Assembly (NCBI RefSeq): GCF_002356555.2
Contig: NZ_AP017372.2
Span: forward strand, 186,001-250,000
DNA length: 64,000 nt
Direction: 5' to 3'
From: Halorhodospira halochloris
GTDB lineage: Bacteria > Pseudomonadota > Gammaproteobacteria > Nitrococcales > Halorhodospiraceae
This document shows, in pieces, positions 35,452 to 44,580 of this stretch. The stretch's first letter is position 1, and every line of letters starts with the position of its first letter. The notes beneath the pieces are model-generated. The model had not been told where the DNA came from. It was given only the letters and a program-made list of their open reading frames with translations, and did not search any database. The translations under genes were made by a program, and so were the position numbers.

Positions 35452-38400
35452 ATGAGTACCCAAGAGCCTATCCGCATCCGCGGAGCTTGCCAGCATAACC
35501 TCAAAAACCTCGACCTCGATCTCCCAGCAGGCGAACTGATAGTCATTACCGGAGTTTCCGGATCCGGCAAGTCATCACTCGCCTTCGATACCATATATGC
35601 AGAGGGGCAGCGCCGTTACGTCGAGACCTTCTCCGCTTATGCTCGGCAGTTTCTCGAGCGCATGGAACGGCCTCGGGTCGACTCCATAGAGGGTGTCCCC
35701 CCCGCCATCGCTATCGACCAGGTCAATCCGGTGCGCACCTCCCGTTCGACGGTGGGTACCATGACCGAACTCGCCGATCACCTTAAGCTGCTTTTTGCTC
35801 GCGCCGCGCAGCCCTATTGCAGCGGCTGCGGTCAGCCGGTGCGGCGCGATACACCGGAGTCGATCGCCGAGGATTTGCTTACACCGGACGCACTCGGCGC
35901 GAGTTCGACCGAGCGGGATCCAGATACACTTGCAAGCGTGGAGGCGGAAAGGCGCATCGCCGTTACCTTTGCCGTTGAGGTGCCTGACTCACTATCCCGA
36001 GAGCAGTTGCTAGAGCTCCTTTCTAGCCAGGGTTACACGCGAATCTATGCGCAAGAGGATAACCGCATTGAGGTAGTGCAGGATCGCCTACGCCTGGATA
36101 GCTCAAGGCGTAGCAGACTGCTCGAGGCGCTCGAGACAGCTCTCGATAAGGGCCGCGGCCACCTGCGCGTCTGGCAGCTAGGGGCCGATCGTGAGCCGCA
36201 GGGCGAGCCACTGCGCTACTCCAGCCACTATCACTGTGCGCAGTGCGATCGGGCATATGCGCAGCCCACTGCCGAACTGTTCTCGTTCAACTCCCCGGTC
36301 GGCGCCTGCGATCACTGCCGGGGCTTCGGCCGGATCATGGAGATCGACCCGGATTTGGTCATTCCTGATCCACGCCTGACCCTGGAGCAGGGCGCAATAA
36401 AGCCGTTTCGCGGTGGCTTCTCTGTCGAGTGCCAGGAGGATTTGCTTCGGGCGGCGCGCCGGTGCGGTGTGCCGGTCGATGTGCCTTGGCAGGAGCTTAC
36501 CGCGGAGCAGCGGCAGTGGGTTTGGGGCGGAGAGGATCGCCGGGGACGCGGCGGACGCTGGTACGGCGTACAGGGCTATTTCGACTATCTGGAGCGTAAA
36601 AGCTACAAGATGCACGTTCGGGTACAGCTCTCCCGGTATCGGGCTTATCGCCTCTGCCCGGAGTGTCAGGGTGCCCGGTTGATTGCACAGGCGCTCGATT
36701 TTCGACTGGGTTCGCGGGAACTCGCGGATGCTGTGCTCGAGCCGCAGCAGCGCTTCCGGCCGAAGCACATGAGGGTCGATGAAGATACCCTGCGGGCGTT
36801 GCCGGGACTGACGCTGCACGATCTGGCAACGTTGCCGCTAGGTCGGCTGCAGCGCTTTTTTGCTGAGCTAGATCTGCCACCGCCGCTCGATCAGGCAGGG
36901 GCAACGGTCCTGGCTGAGATCCGCGCCCGGGTTGGTTTCCTCAACCAAGTCGGGCTGGGCTACCTGACCCTCGATAGGCAGTCGCGGACTCTCTCCGGCG
37001 GGGAGGCGCAACGCATCAATCTGACAACGGCGCTCGGGACTTCGTTGGTAAATACGCTGTTTGTCCTTGATGAACCTTCGATCGGACTGCATCCGCGCGA
37101 TGTCGGCCGGCTTATCGCGATCCTGCAGCAGCTGCGCGATGCCGGCAATTCGCTACTGGTAGTCGAGCACGGTCCGCAGGTGATGGCGGCAGCGGATCGC
37201 ATCATCGACATGGGACCCGGGCCGGGCGAGCGGGGCGGAGAGGTAATATTCAACGGCACCCCGGGGCAACTCTATGGCGCAGACACCTTGACTGCAGCTT
37301 ATCTTACTGGGGCAAGCCGGGTTGAGCGCCTGCGCCAGGCAGCCGGTGCGGCTAGTGCATCCGCGCCGGTTGCAGAGAACAACGCCGACGCAACGCCGCC
37401 TTGCGCTGGGCCGTGGCTGCGGGTGCGGGGTGCGGCTGAGCACAATCTGCAAGAGATAGATGTCGCGATACCCCTGCAGCGGCTTGTCTGTCTGACCGGG
37501 GTATCCGGCTCCGGTAAATCGACACTGGCGGAGGCGGTGATCTACCGGGGGCTGCTCCGCCAGCGTGGCGAGGCGGTAGAGACACCGGGTAAATGCGCTG
37601 CCATAGAAGGCGCGGAGCAGCTCGCAAGTGTCGCCCTCATTGATCAATCGCCCATCGGCAAGAGCGCACGCTCCTGCCCGGTCAGCTACACCGGTGCGCT
37701 TGAGCCGATTCGCAAACTCTTTGCTAAACAGCGGCTAGCCAAAGAGCGCGGCTACAGCGCCGGAACCTTCAGTTTCAACTCCGGGAATGGCCGCTGTCCG
37801 AGCTGCAAGGGCTCGGGGTTTGAGCACGTTGAGATGCAGTTTCTCGCCGATGTCTACCTGCCCTGTCCCGACTGCGCCGGCCGACGTTTTCGGGCCGAGG
37901 TCCTCGAGGTCGAGGTTGTCGGGGCCGCTGGCAATGCGGCCTCGATTCACGCTGTGCTGGCGATGACCGTTGCCGAGGCAGTAAGCTTTTTCGCCGCTAG
38001 CCAAGAGGTTAAGCGGCATCTGCAGCCGCTGCTCGATGTCGGCCTCGGCTATCTGCGCCTCGGGCAGCCGGTGCCGACCCTCTCCGGGGGTGAAGCGCAG
38101 CGGCTCAAATTAGCCGGCCACCTCGCCGAGCAGCAAAGCCGAGCCAAAGGCAGGTTAAAAAATAGCGGTAAGAGTCAGCCTGAGGATGAGGCAAGCGCGG
38201 GGACGCTGTTCATATTCGATGAGCCGACCACCGGCCTGCACTTTGCCGATGTCCAAGTGCTCTTGCAGGCCTTTCAGCGCTTGTTGGAGGCGGGCAACAG
38301 CTTGCTGATCATAGAGCACAACCTGGATCTGATCGCCAACGCCGACTGGTTATTAGAGCTCGGCCCGACAGGGGGTGAGGGTGGTGGCCAGTTGCTTGCC

Positions 38401-41133
38401 AGCGCAACCCCGCAGCAACTGGCTGCAGCGGCGGATACTGACACCGGCCGGGCCCTGGTGGAGTACCTGCAAAGTCGCGATACGGGCGCAATCCTAGCGC
38501 CGAGCACCGCAGAGGAGGGGTCTGCGGGGTGGCAGATCAAGGAGACTGGTCACTTGTCTCATTCATCTGTCATCACCATCGAGCAAGCGCGCGAGCACAA
38601 TCTTAATAATATTGATCTCGCTATTCCCCGTGAGCGGTTTACGGTGATTACTGGTGTCTCGGGTTCCGGCAAATCGACCCTCGCCTTCGATCTGCTCTTT
38701 GCCGAGGGGCAACGCCGCTATCTGGAATCACTTAATGCCTACGCCCGGCAACTCGTCCAACCGGCAGCCCGCCCGGATGTCGGTGCTATTAACGGCATTC
38801 CGCCGACCGTGGCGATTGAACAGCGAACCAGTAGGGGAGGGTATCGCTCGAGCGTAGCGACCCAGACCGAAATCTACCACTACCTGCGCTTACTCTATCT
38901 GCGCCTCGGGGTGCAGCACTGCCCCGAGTGTAGGGTTGCAATTAGTGTCCAGAGTGCCGAGGCCATTACCGCGCAGCTGATCTCTGCCTATAGGGGGGAG
39001 ACTATCGAGTTACTGGCACCGCTGGTGGTGGCGCGCAAGGGTATCTATAAAGAGTTGGCTGCCTGGGCAAGCAGTAAGGGCTATAGCTCGCTGCGGGTTG
39101 ATGGCGAGCGCCTGTCAACCACTGCGTGGCCCAAGCTTGATCGCTACCGCGAGCATGATATCGATCTGCCCATCGGCACCATTGAGGTGGCGGTTGAGCG
39201 GGAAGGGCAGCTGGCAGAGTTACTGGCTCTAGCCCTAGCACACGGTAACGGGGTGGTGCGGGTGCTAGCACCGGAGCGCGATGATGGTAGGGAGCAGGTT
39301 TTTGCTACCGCGCGCGCCTGCCCGAGTTGCGGGCGCGGCTTCGCCGAACCGGATCCACGGCTGCTCTCGTATAACTCGCGCCACGGCTGGTGCGGTGAGT
39401 GTAAAGGCACTGGTTTGAGCGTGACCGACCCGGATGAGGCCAGTGAAGAGGAGCTCGAGCGGGCTTGTCCCTGCCCAAGCTGTGACGGCGCGCGCCTTAA
39501 TCCAGAGGCCCGAGCAATATCCTTCCACGGCTACGGGATTGGTGAAGTAACCGCCTGGCCGGTTAGCCGTCTGCGGGAGTGGCTGGGTGCGCTGCAGCTA
39601 GATGGGCGGGGGAGTGCCATCGGGGCCGATGTGATAGCGGAAATAAATGCCCGGCTAGCCTTTTTGGAGCAGGTGGGGCTGGGCTATTTGACCCTGGATC
39701 GGGCAGCTCCAACCCTATCTGGAGGAGAGGCGCAGCGGATCCGCTTGGCAGCGAGTCTCGGTGCCGGTCTGCAGGGGGTCTGCTACATCCTCGATGAGCC
39801 GACTATCGGGCTACACGCTCGGGATAACGCCATGCTTCTCGGTGCCCTGCGCGAGCTCAGTGATGCCGGCAACACGGTGGTAGTGGTTGAGCATGACGAG
39901 GAGACGATCCGGGCCGCCGAGCATCTAATCGATATTGGGCCGGGGGCGGGGCGCTACGGCGGCAACGTGGTTGCTGAGGGCGGTGTTGAGGATCTGATTG
40001 CCAGTGAGCAGTCGTTGACCGGTCGAGTGTTGGCGAAGCCGCCGGAGCATCCATCGCGCCCCCGGCGAAGTGCACCCGCGCCAGGAAGTCTGGTTATCCG
40101 CGGGGCGAAGCGGCATAACTTGCAGGATATCGATGTCGATATACCGCTTGGGCGGCTGGTCTGTGTCACCGGGGTCTCGGGATCAGGCAAATCTAGCTTG
40201 GTGCGCGAGGTCGTAGAGCCCAATGTCCGTGCCATCCTGGGCCTTAAGAAAGGCCAACAGCGACCGCGGCCGAATGGTTGTCGGCAACTCAGCGGCACCG
40301 AATCGCTAAAACGGGTGCTGGAGGTTGATCAGACGCCGATCGGTCGCACCCCGCGTTCTTGTCCGGCGACATATGTAGGCATCTGGGATGCTATCCGCAA
40401 ACTCTTTGCGGCTACCGAGCAGGCCCGGCTGCGTGGCTGGAACGCCGCCCGTTTCTCCTTTAACACTAAGGGCGGGCGCTGCGAGGCGTGTTCAGGCCAA
40501 GGCACCAAGACGGTGGAGATGAGTTTTCTGCCGGATGTCAAAGTGCCCTGCGAGTCTTGTGCTGGAACGCGCTTTAGTGAGGAGACGCGTCAGGTCACTT
40601 ATGGCGGTCTGAGTGTTGATCAGGTGTTGGCGTTAAGCATTGAGCAAGCCCGCGAATTTTTCGCTGCTCATTCTCGCCTCGAGCATATCTTGGGCTTACT
40701 CAGTGATATCGGCCTCGGTTATCTGAGTCTAGGCCAGCCGAGTCCCACTTTGTCGGGCGGCGAGGCGCAGCGGCTGAAGTTGGTGACCGAGTTGGCTAAG
40801 GCGCGTCCCGTCGACGCTGGCGCTGCGCGAGGGCGGAGTGCGGCGCCGACACTGTATCTGCTTGATGAGCCGACGGTGGGGCTGCATATTGCCGATGTCC
40901 AGCGCTTGACCGATATGCTCCACGCCCTAGTCGATGGCGGCCACACGGTTGTGGTTATCGAACACAACCTCGATGTTATAGCCGAGGCCGATCACGTTAT
41001 CGACCTCGGCCCGGAAGGGGGCAGTGCTGGCGGCAGGGTGGTCGCCAGCGGCAGCCCGGAGCAGCTCGCCGCGGCCACCACGCCAACCGGCCAAGCGCTG
41101 CGCTCACTTCGCCTTGCGGAAGGCCTCAGCTAG
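35452..41133 (+). CDS. Double-length UvrA-like protein (tandem UvrA)
   Basis: 1893 residues, twice a normal UvrA. Four Walker A motifs GVSGSGKS lie near residues 35, 682, 1067 and 1573, each with an ABC signature (TLSGGEAQR) downstream. Each half has the UvrA insertions: UvrB-binding region, Cys pairs (CSGCG, CAQCD, CPSC) and the C-terminal zinc module (CPSCKGSG and CEACSGQG). Residues 1-945 and about 1020-1893 each look like a complete UvrA, joined by a linker with no stop. Such fused proteins are known in some proteobacteria beside a normal uvrA. Role in excision repair or resistance is not established. Its end overlaps tex by 30 bases tail to tail. Confidence 0.9.
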   Translation: MSTQEPIRIRGACQHNLKNLDLDLPAGELIVITGVSGSGKSSLAFDTIYAEGQRRYVETFSAYARQFLERMERPRVDSIEGVPPAIAIDQVNPVRTSRSTVGTMTELADHLKLLFARAAQPYCSGCGQPVRRDTPESIAEDLLTPDALGASSTERDPDTLASVEAERRIAVTFAVEVPDSLSREQLLELLSSQGYTRIYAQEDNRIEVVQDRLRLDSSRRSRLLEALETALDKGRGHLRVWQLGADREPQGEPLRYSSHYHCAQCDRAYAQPTAELFSFNSPVGACDHCRGFGRIMEIDPDLVIPDPRLTLEQGAIKPFRGGFSVECQEDLLRAARRCGVPVDVPWQELTAEQRQWVWGGEDRRGRGGRWYGVQGYFDYLERKSYKMHVRVQLSRYRAYRLCPECQGARLIAQALDFRLGSRELADAVLEPQQRFRPKHMRVDEDTLRALPGLTLHDLATLPLGRLQRFFAELDLPPPLDQAGATVLAEIRARVGFLNQVGLGYLTLDRQSRTLSGGEAQRINLTTALGTSLVNTLFVLDEPSIGLHPRDVGRLIAILQQLRDAGNSLLVVEHGPQVMAAADRIIDMGPGPGERGGEVIFNGTPGQLYGADTLTAAYLTGASRVERLRQAAGAASASAPVAENNADATPPCAGPWLRVRGAAEHNLQEIDVAIPLQRLVCLTGVSGSGKSTLAEAVIYRGLLRQRGEAVETPGKCAAIEGAEQLASVALIDQSPIGKSARSCPVSYTGALEPIRKLFAKQRLAKERGYSAGTFSFNSGNGRCPSCKGSGFEHVEMQFLADVYLPCPDCAGRRFRAEVLEVEVVGAAGNAASIHAVLAMTVAEAVSFFAASQEVKRHLQPLLDVGLGYLRLGQPVPTLSGGEAQRLKLAGHLAEQQSRAKGRLKNSGKSQPEDEASAGTLFIFDEPTTGLHFADVQVLLQAFQRLLEAGNSLLIIEHNLDLIANADWLLELGPTGGEGGGQLLASATPQQLAAAADTDTGRALVEYLQSRDTGAILAPSTAEEGSAGWQIKETGHLSHSSVITIEQAREHNLNNIDLAIPRERFTVITGVSGSGKSTLAFDLLFAEGQRRYLESLNAYARQLVQPAARPDVGAINGIPPTVAIEQRTSRGGYRSSVATQTEIYHYLRLLYLRLGVQHCPECRVAISVQSAEAITAQLISAYRGETIELLAPLVVARKGIYKELAAWASSKGYSSLRVDGERLSTTAWPKLDRYREHDIDLPIGTIEVAVEREGQLAELLALALAHGNGVVRVLAPERDDGREQVFATARACPSCGRGFAEPDPRLLSYNSRHGWCGECKGTGLSVTDPDEASEEELERACPCPSCDGARLNPEARAISFHGYGIGEVTAWPVSRLREWLGALQLDGRGSAIGADVIAEINARLAFLEQVGLGYLTLDRAAPTLSGGEAQRIRLAASLGAGLQGVCYILDEPTIGLHARDNAMLLGALRELSDAGNTVVVVEHDEETIRAAEHLIDIGPGAGRYGGNVVAEGGVEDLIASEQSLTGRVLAKPPEHPSRPRRSAPAPGSLVIRGAKRHNLQDIDVDIPLGRLVCVTGVSGSGKSSLVREVVEPNVRAILGLKKGQQRPRPNGCRQLSGTESLKRVLEVDQTPIGRTPRSCPATYVGIWDAIRKLFAATEQARLRGWNAARFSFNTKGGRCEACSGQGTKTVEMSFLPDVKVPCESCAGTRFSEETRQVTYGGLSVDQVLALSIEQAREFFAAHSRLEHILGLLSDIGLGYLSLGQPSPTLSGGEAQRLKLVTELAKARPVDAGAARGRSAAPTLYLLDEPTVGLHIADVQRLTDMLHALVDGGHTVVVIEHNLDVIAEADHVIDLGPEGGSAGGRVVASGSPEQLAAATTPTGQALRSLRLAEGLS

Positions 41134-43533
41134 GGCGGTGGTGGGGGCTTGTTCTTGTGGGGAGGCCCGGCCGCCACGTTTGCTTGCGGATGGGTTCTCG
41201 GCCGTGGCGGCCTTCTTCTTGCCCTTGCCAGCATTGGCACTAGCGCCGGAGCGGCGCTGGTCCGGGCCCTTGCCGGGTGATTTGCTCGCAGCACCGCGCG
41301 GCTCACCATCCCCGGGTTGATCATCGAGGCGCATTGAAAGGCCGATTCGCCGGCGCTCCTGATCCACTTCCAGCACCTTTACCTTTACCACATCGCCGGT
41401 GCGGACTACATCGCGGGGGTCACGCACAAACTCATGGGCTAAGGCAGATATATGCACCAGGCCGTCTTGATGGACGCCGATATCGACAAAAGCGCCGAAG
41501 TTGGCGACGTTAGTAACGGTCCCTTCCAGTACCATCCCCTCTTCTAGGTCGGCGAGCGTCTCAACACCTTCCCGGAAGGCCGCGGTGCGAAACTCCGGCC
41601 GCGGGTCACGGCCCGGCTTGGCAAGCTCCTGGAGGATATCGCGGACAGTCGGCTCGCCAAAGTTATCATCGGTAAAATCGCGCGGCTTGAGGGTTTTGAG
41701 GAAGGCCTCATCGCCTATCAAATCGCTGACTTGGCGTCCGGTTTGGGCGCAGATGCGCTCGATAACCGGGTAAGCCTCGGGGTGGACAGCCGAGGCATCG
41801 AGTGGATTATCGCCCTGAGGAATGCGTAAAAAACCAGCGGCCTGTTCGAAGGCCTTGGGGCCGAGTCGGGGCACCTTTTGTAGGTCCTTACGCGAGCGGA
41901 AAGCGCCATTTTCAAAGCGGTGGCTGACCAGCTTCTCAGCCAGGTTGGGGCCGAGGCCGGAGACGCGGGCGAGCAACGCTGCCGAGGCCGTGTTGGCGTC
42001 GACGCCGACAGCGTTAACGCAGTCCTCGACCACGGCGCTGAGCTTGTGGTTCAAGCGGCTCTGGTTGACGTCGTGCTGGTATTGGCCGACACCGATCGAT
42101 TTGGGCTCGATCTTTACCAGCTCCGCTAGGGGGTCCTGCAGTCGGCGGGCAATAGAGACCGCCCCGCGCATCGCTACATCTAGCTCGGGTAACTCGCGCG
42201 AGGCTTGCTCGGAGGCCGAATAGACCGAGGCGCCGGCCTCCGAGACCATAACCTTGTGCAGGCCGAGATCGGGGTGGCGCTTGATAAGCTCGCCGACTAG
42301 GGCGTCGGTCTCGCGCGAGGCGGTGCCGTTACCGATCGCAACCAGCCCAACCTCATGGCGGCGCGCCAACTCGGCGAGGGTCTTGAGCGACCCTTCGAGA
42401 TCCTTGCCCGCGGCGAAGGGGTAGATGGTGGCGGTATCGGCAACTGCACCCGTAGCGTCGATGACGGCGACCTTGACCCCGGTGCGCAGCCCCGGGTCGA
42501 GGCCGAGGGTTGGGCGTGGCCCGGCCGGGGCGGCTAGCAGCAGGTCCTCAAGGTTGGCGCCGAAGACGCGGATTGCCTCCTCTTCGGCCTGTTCACGCAG
42601 TTGCCGTTTTAGGGCTAGCTCGAGGTGGGGTGCCAGCTTAGCCCGCCAAGCTAGGCGGACTGTGCGGGCCAACCACTCATCGCTCGGGCGGCCTTGCTCG
42701 GCAATGCCGAAGTGGCGCGCAATCGCCCGCTCGCCGACGCTACTCGACTCCTCTTCGCCGCGGGCCTCGGCATCCGACCAGGCGATGTGCAGCCGTAAGA
42801 CCTCTTCGCTTTGGCCGCGGAGCATAGCCAGTGCCCGATGAGAAGGGATCTTATGCAGCGCCTCGGTATGATCAAAGTAGTCGCGAAACCGCGAACTCTG
42901 CTCTTGCTGCTCGGCGGCTACCCGGCTTACCAGATAGCCCTTCTGCCAGCCGTAATCACGCAATTCGGCGATCAGGTCGGCATTCTCCGCGAAACGCTCC
43001 ATGAGGATCTGCCGCGCCCCCTCCAGGGCGGCATCGGCGTCGGCAACCGGTGGGGTTGCGTCCGCTTGTACGGCTGTGGTCTCGGCATTTGTGGTAACAA
43101 AAGCAGCAGCGGCCTGTTGTGGGTCCTGGCTGGGGTCATTAAGCAAGCTATCGGCAAGCGGTTCGAGGCCAGCCTCGCGGGCGATCTGCGCCTTGGTGCG
43201 GCGCTTTTTCTGATAAGGCCGATAGAGATCTTCAACACGGGTCTTGGTCGCGGCGTTGCGGATGGCCTCAGCAAGCTCTGCGGTCAGCTTGCCCTGTTCA
43301 TCAATGGCCTTGATAACCGTCTCCTTGCGCTCCTCCATCTCGCGCAGGTAACCGAGACGCTCCTCAAGGGTGCGCAGTTGACTGTCATCGAGCCCGCCAG
43401 TGGCCTCTTTTCGGTAGCGGGCAATGAAGGGGACCGTCGCGCCCTCATCGAGCAGTTTGACTGCTGCTGCAACCTGGTTGTGATTTACTCCGAGCTCTTC
43501 TGCAATGCGTGCGGGGATGGTTTCTTGGGTCAT
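41104..43533 (-). CDS. tex: Tex-family RNA-binding transcription accessory protein
   Basis: 809 residues from the ATG at 43533; the frame extends upstream but MTQETIPARIAEELGV fits the family. In order: N-terminal HTH-like region (VPFIARYRKEATGGLDD), the YqgF-like nuclease fold (LGLDPGLRTGVKVAVID), helix-hairpin-helix (NAVGVDANTASAALLARVSGLG), and an S1 domain from about 640 (GMVLEGTVTNVANFGAFVDIGVHQDGLVH). A Lys/Ala-rich tail ends the protein. It is involved in transcription and RNA metabolism. Confidence 0.96.
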   Translation of the reverse strand: MTQETIPARIAEELGVNHNQVAAAVKLLDEGATVPFIARYRKEATGGLDDSQLRTLEERLGYLREMEERKETVIKAIDEQGKLTAELAEAIRNAATKTRVEDLYRPYQKKRRTKAQIAREAGLEPLADSLLNDPSQDPQQAAAAFVTTNAETTAVQADATPPVADADAALEGARQILMERFAENADLIAELRDYGWQKGYLVSRVAAEQQEQSSRFRDYFDHTEALHKIPSHRALAMLRGQSEEVLRLHIAWSDAEARGEEESSSVGERAIARHFGIAEQGRPSDEWLARTVRLAWRAKLAPHLELALKRQLREQAEEEAIRVFGANLEDLLLAAPAGPRPTLGLDPGLRTGVKVAVIDATGAVADTATIYPFAAGKDLEGSLKTLAELARRHEVGLVAIGNGTASRETDALVGELIKRHPDLGLHKVMVSEAGASVYSASEQASRELPELDVAMRGAVSIARRLQDPLAELVKIEPKSIGVGQYQHDVNQSRLNHKLSAVVEDCVNAVGVDANTASAALLARVSGLGPNLAEKLVSHRFENGAFRSRKDLQKVPRLGPKAFEQAAGFLRIPQGDNPLDASAVHPEAYPVIERICAQTGRQVSDLIGDEAFLKTLKPRDFTDDNFGEPTVRDILQELAKPGRDPRPEFRTAAFREGVETLADLEEGMVLEGTVTNVANFGAFVDIGVHQDGLVHISALAHEFVRDPRDVVRTGDVVKVKVLEVDQERRRIGLSMRLDDQPGDGEPRGAASKSPGKGPDQRRSGASANAGKGKKKAATAENPSASKRGGRASPQEQAPTTALAEAFRKAK

Positions 43534-43637
43534 GTGCGCTGTTTTTGCTCTGGGCAACTCTGGCTGAAGATTCAATAAAGCGTTCGATGTGCGCATGATA
43601 CTAAAAGTGGGCACCTTTTGGGGGTCCAAAGACCCTT

Positions 43638-43802
43638 GGAGGAATCTTTAAAAACCTCCCTCCGCCGTGGCTGCCCCGGCGTGGAGGCTTCATGGCGCCA
43701 CGGATGGCGCCATGAAGCCTCCAGGGATGGATTCACGGCGTCCTCCACACCGTCCTCCACACCGGGGCAGCCACGGCGTAGGGAATTTTTTATAGGCACC
43801 CT
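43638..43802 (+). repeat. Palindromic element copy 9 (upstream of RAYT-like gene)
   Basis: The inner hairpin is extended to 14 perfect pairs, from GCTTCATGGCGCCA to its mirror, with a CGGA loop. CGTCCTCCACAC is duplicated in tandem (43739-43762). The outer arms pair with mismatches. Confidence 0.93.
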
Positions 43803-43912
43803 AGAATCCGCTCGCCGCGGAAGATGCCGCACCCACAATCGCGTCATTGCTCTAGCTATTACTCGATAAGCGTAGTAGCTTAGCGATCAGCGTTCAGGGA
43901 GGGCGCTGAAGA

Positions 43913-44413
43913 ATGGACATGGAAGAGCAGAACTTGCCGCACCGGCGCGTCTACTTCGTTTTCTACACCTACCGCCGACACCCATGGCTGGCCAGGCCTG
44001 AGGCAGTGCAGCGGCTGCGCACCGCGTTTCGCGAGGTGGCGCGCCGGCGACCGTGGGTTTGGGACGGCGCGGTTATTCTTCCTGATGCAGTCCATGGACT
44101 ATGGTCAATCCCAGCGCAAGATCCCGACCCGCGGGGGCGCTGGCAGGCAGCAAAGGCCCACTGTACCCGGCATCTGCGCAATTGGCCCGGCTTGCCGCAA
44201 GGTAGGCTGTGGCAGCGCGGGGTTGAGTGGCATGATGTGGCCGCCGGTGAGTGGCGCCACTATCTGGACATGCTCCATTGGGAGCCGGTGCGCCGCGGCC
44301 TCGCGGCCCGGCCAGAGTGTTGGCGCTACAGCTCTTACCGGCGTTGCCAAGCCGCCGGCCTCTACGGTCAACCTTGGGAGCAAGCCCGACCGTTGCCGGA
44401 GATCTCACCGTGA
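43913..44413 (+). CDS. RAYT-like (REP-associated transposase) protein with altered active site
   Basis: 166 residues resembling the Y1/HUH transposases that live beside REP palindromes. The start RVYFVFYTYRRHPWL, the core VILPDAVHGLW, WQRGVEWHD, and YLDMLHWEPVRRGLAARPE, WRYSSY at the end follow the family order. In typical members the core reads PDHxH and the later motif reads YIHxNP. Here the first His is Ala59 (A59-V60-H61) and the position of the catalytic Tyr is Met120; a Tyr117 lies nearby. GGGAGG precedes the ATG and there are no internal stops. It is flanked on each side by a palindromic element, the layout of a REPtron. It may be inactive, repurposed, or using other residues. Confidence 0.75.
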   Translation: MDMEEQNLPHRRVYFVFYTYRRHPWLARPEAVQRLRTAFREVARRRPWVWDGAVILPDAVHGLWSIPAQDPDPRGRWQAAKAHCTRHLRNWPGLPQGRLWQRGVEWHDVAAGEWRHYLDMLHWEPVRRGLAARPECWRYSSYRRCQAAGLYGQPWEQARPLPEISP

Positions 44414-44430
44414 GCTGTGCTCTCACAGTT

Positions 44431-44580
44431 AGGGAACCTCAAATAACTCCCTTTGAGGCTAGCTGCGCCGGTGTCGAGGACGTCGTTAATCCATCCCGCG
44501 AGTCGCCGTGGAGTTATTCCCGGCGTCGAACCTTGCGCACCGAGGCAGCAAGGCTCTGGTGGGAGACTTTAGGGGCGCCC
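44431..44580 (-). repeat. Palindromic element copy 10 (degenerate, downstream of RAYT-like gene)
   Basis: Starts AGGGAACCTC and ends GGGGCGCCC; the centre (GAGGACGTCGTTAATCCATCCC, read in two parts) matches the reverse orientation but the pairing is heavily eroded. Its right end overlaps the last codons of the HARP gene (stop at 44569). Confidence 0.8.

Noticed and set aside
35452-41133. Two adjacent uvrA genes joined by a sequencing error
   Set aside because: The frame is continuous through a plausible linker without a ribosome-binding site or start for the second half, and comparable fusions are known.
42811-43578. 255-codon plus-strand frame opposite tex
   Set aside because: Antisense to the N-terminal half of tex, no domain signature, no convincing ribosome-binding site.
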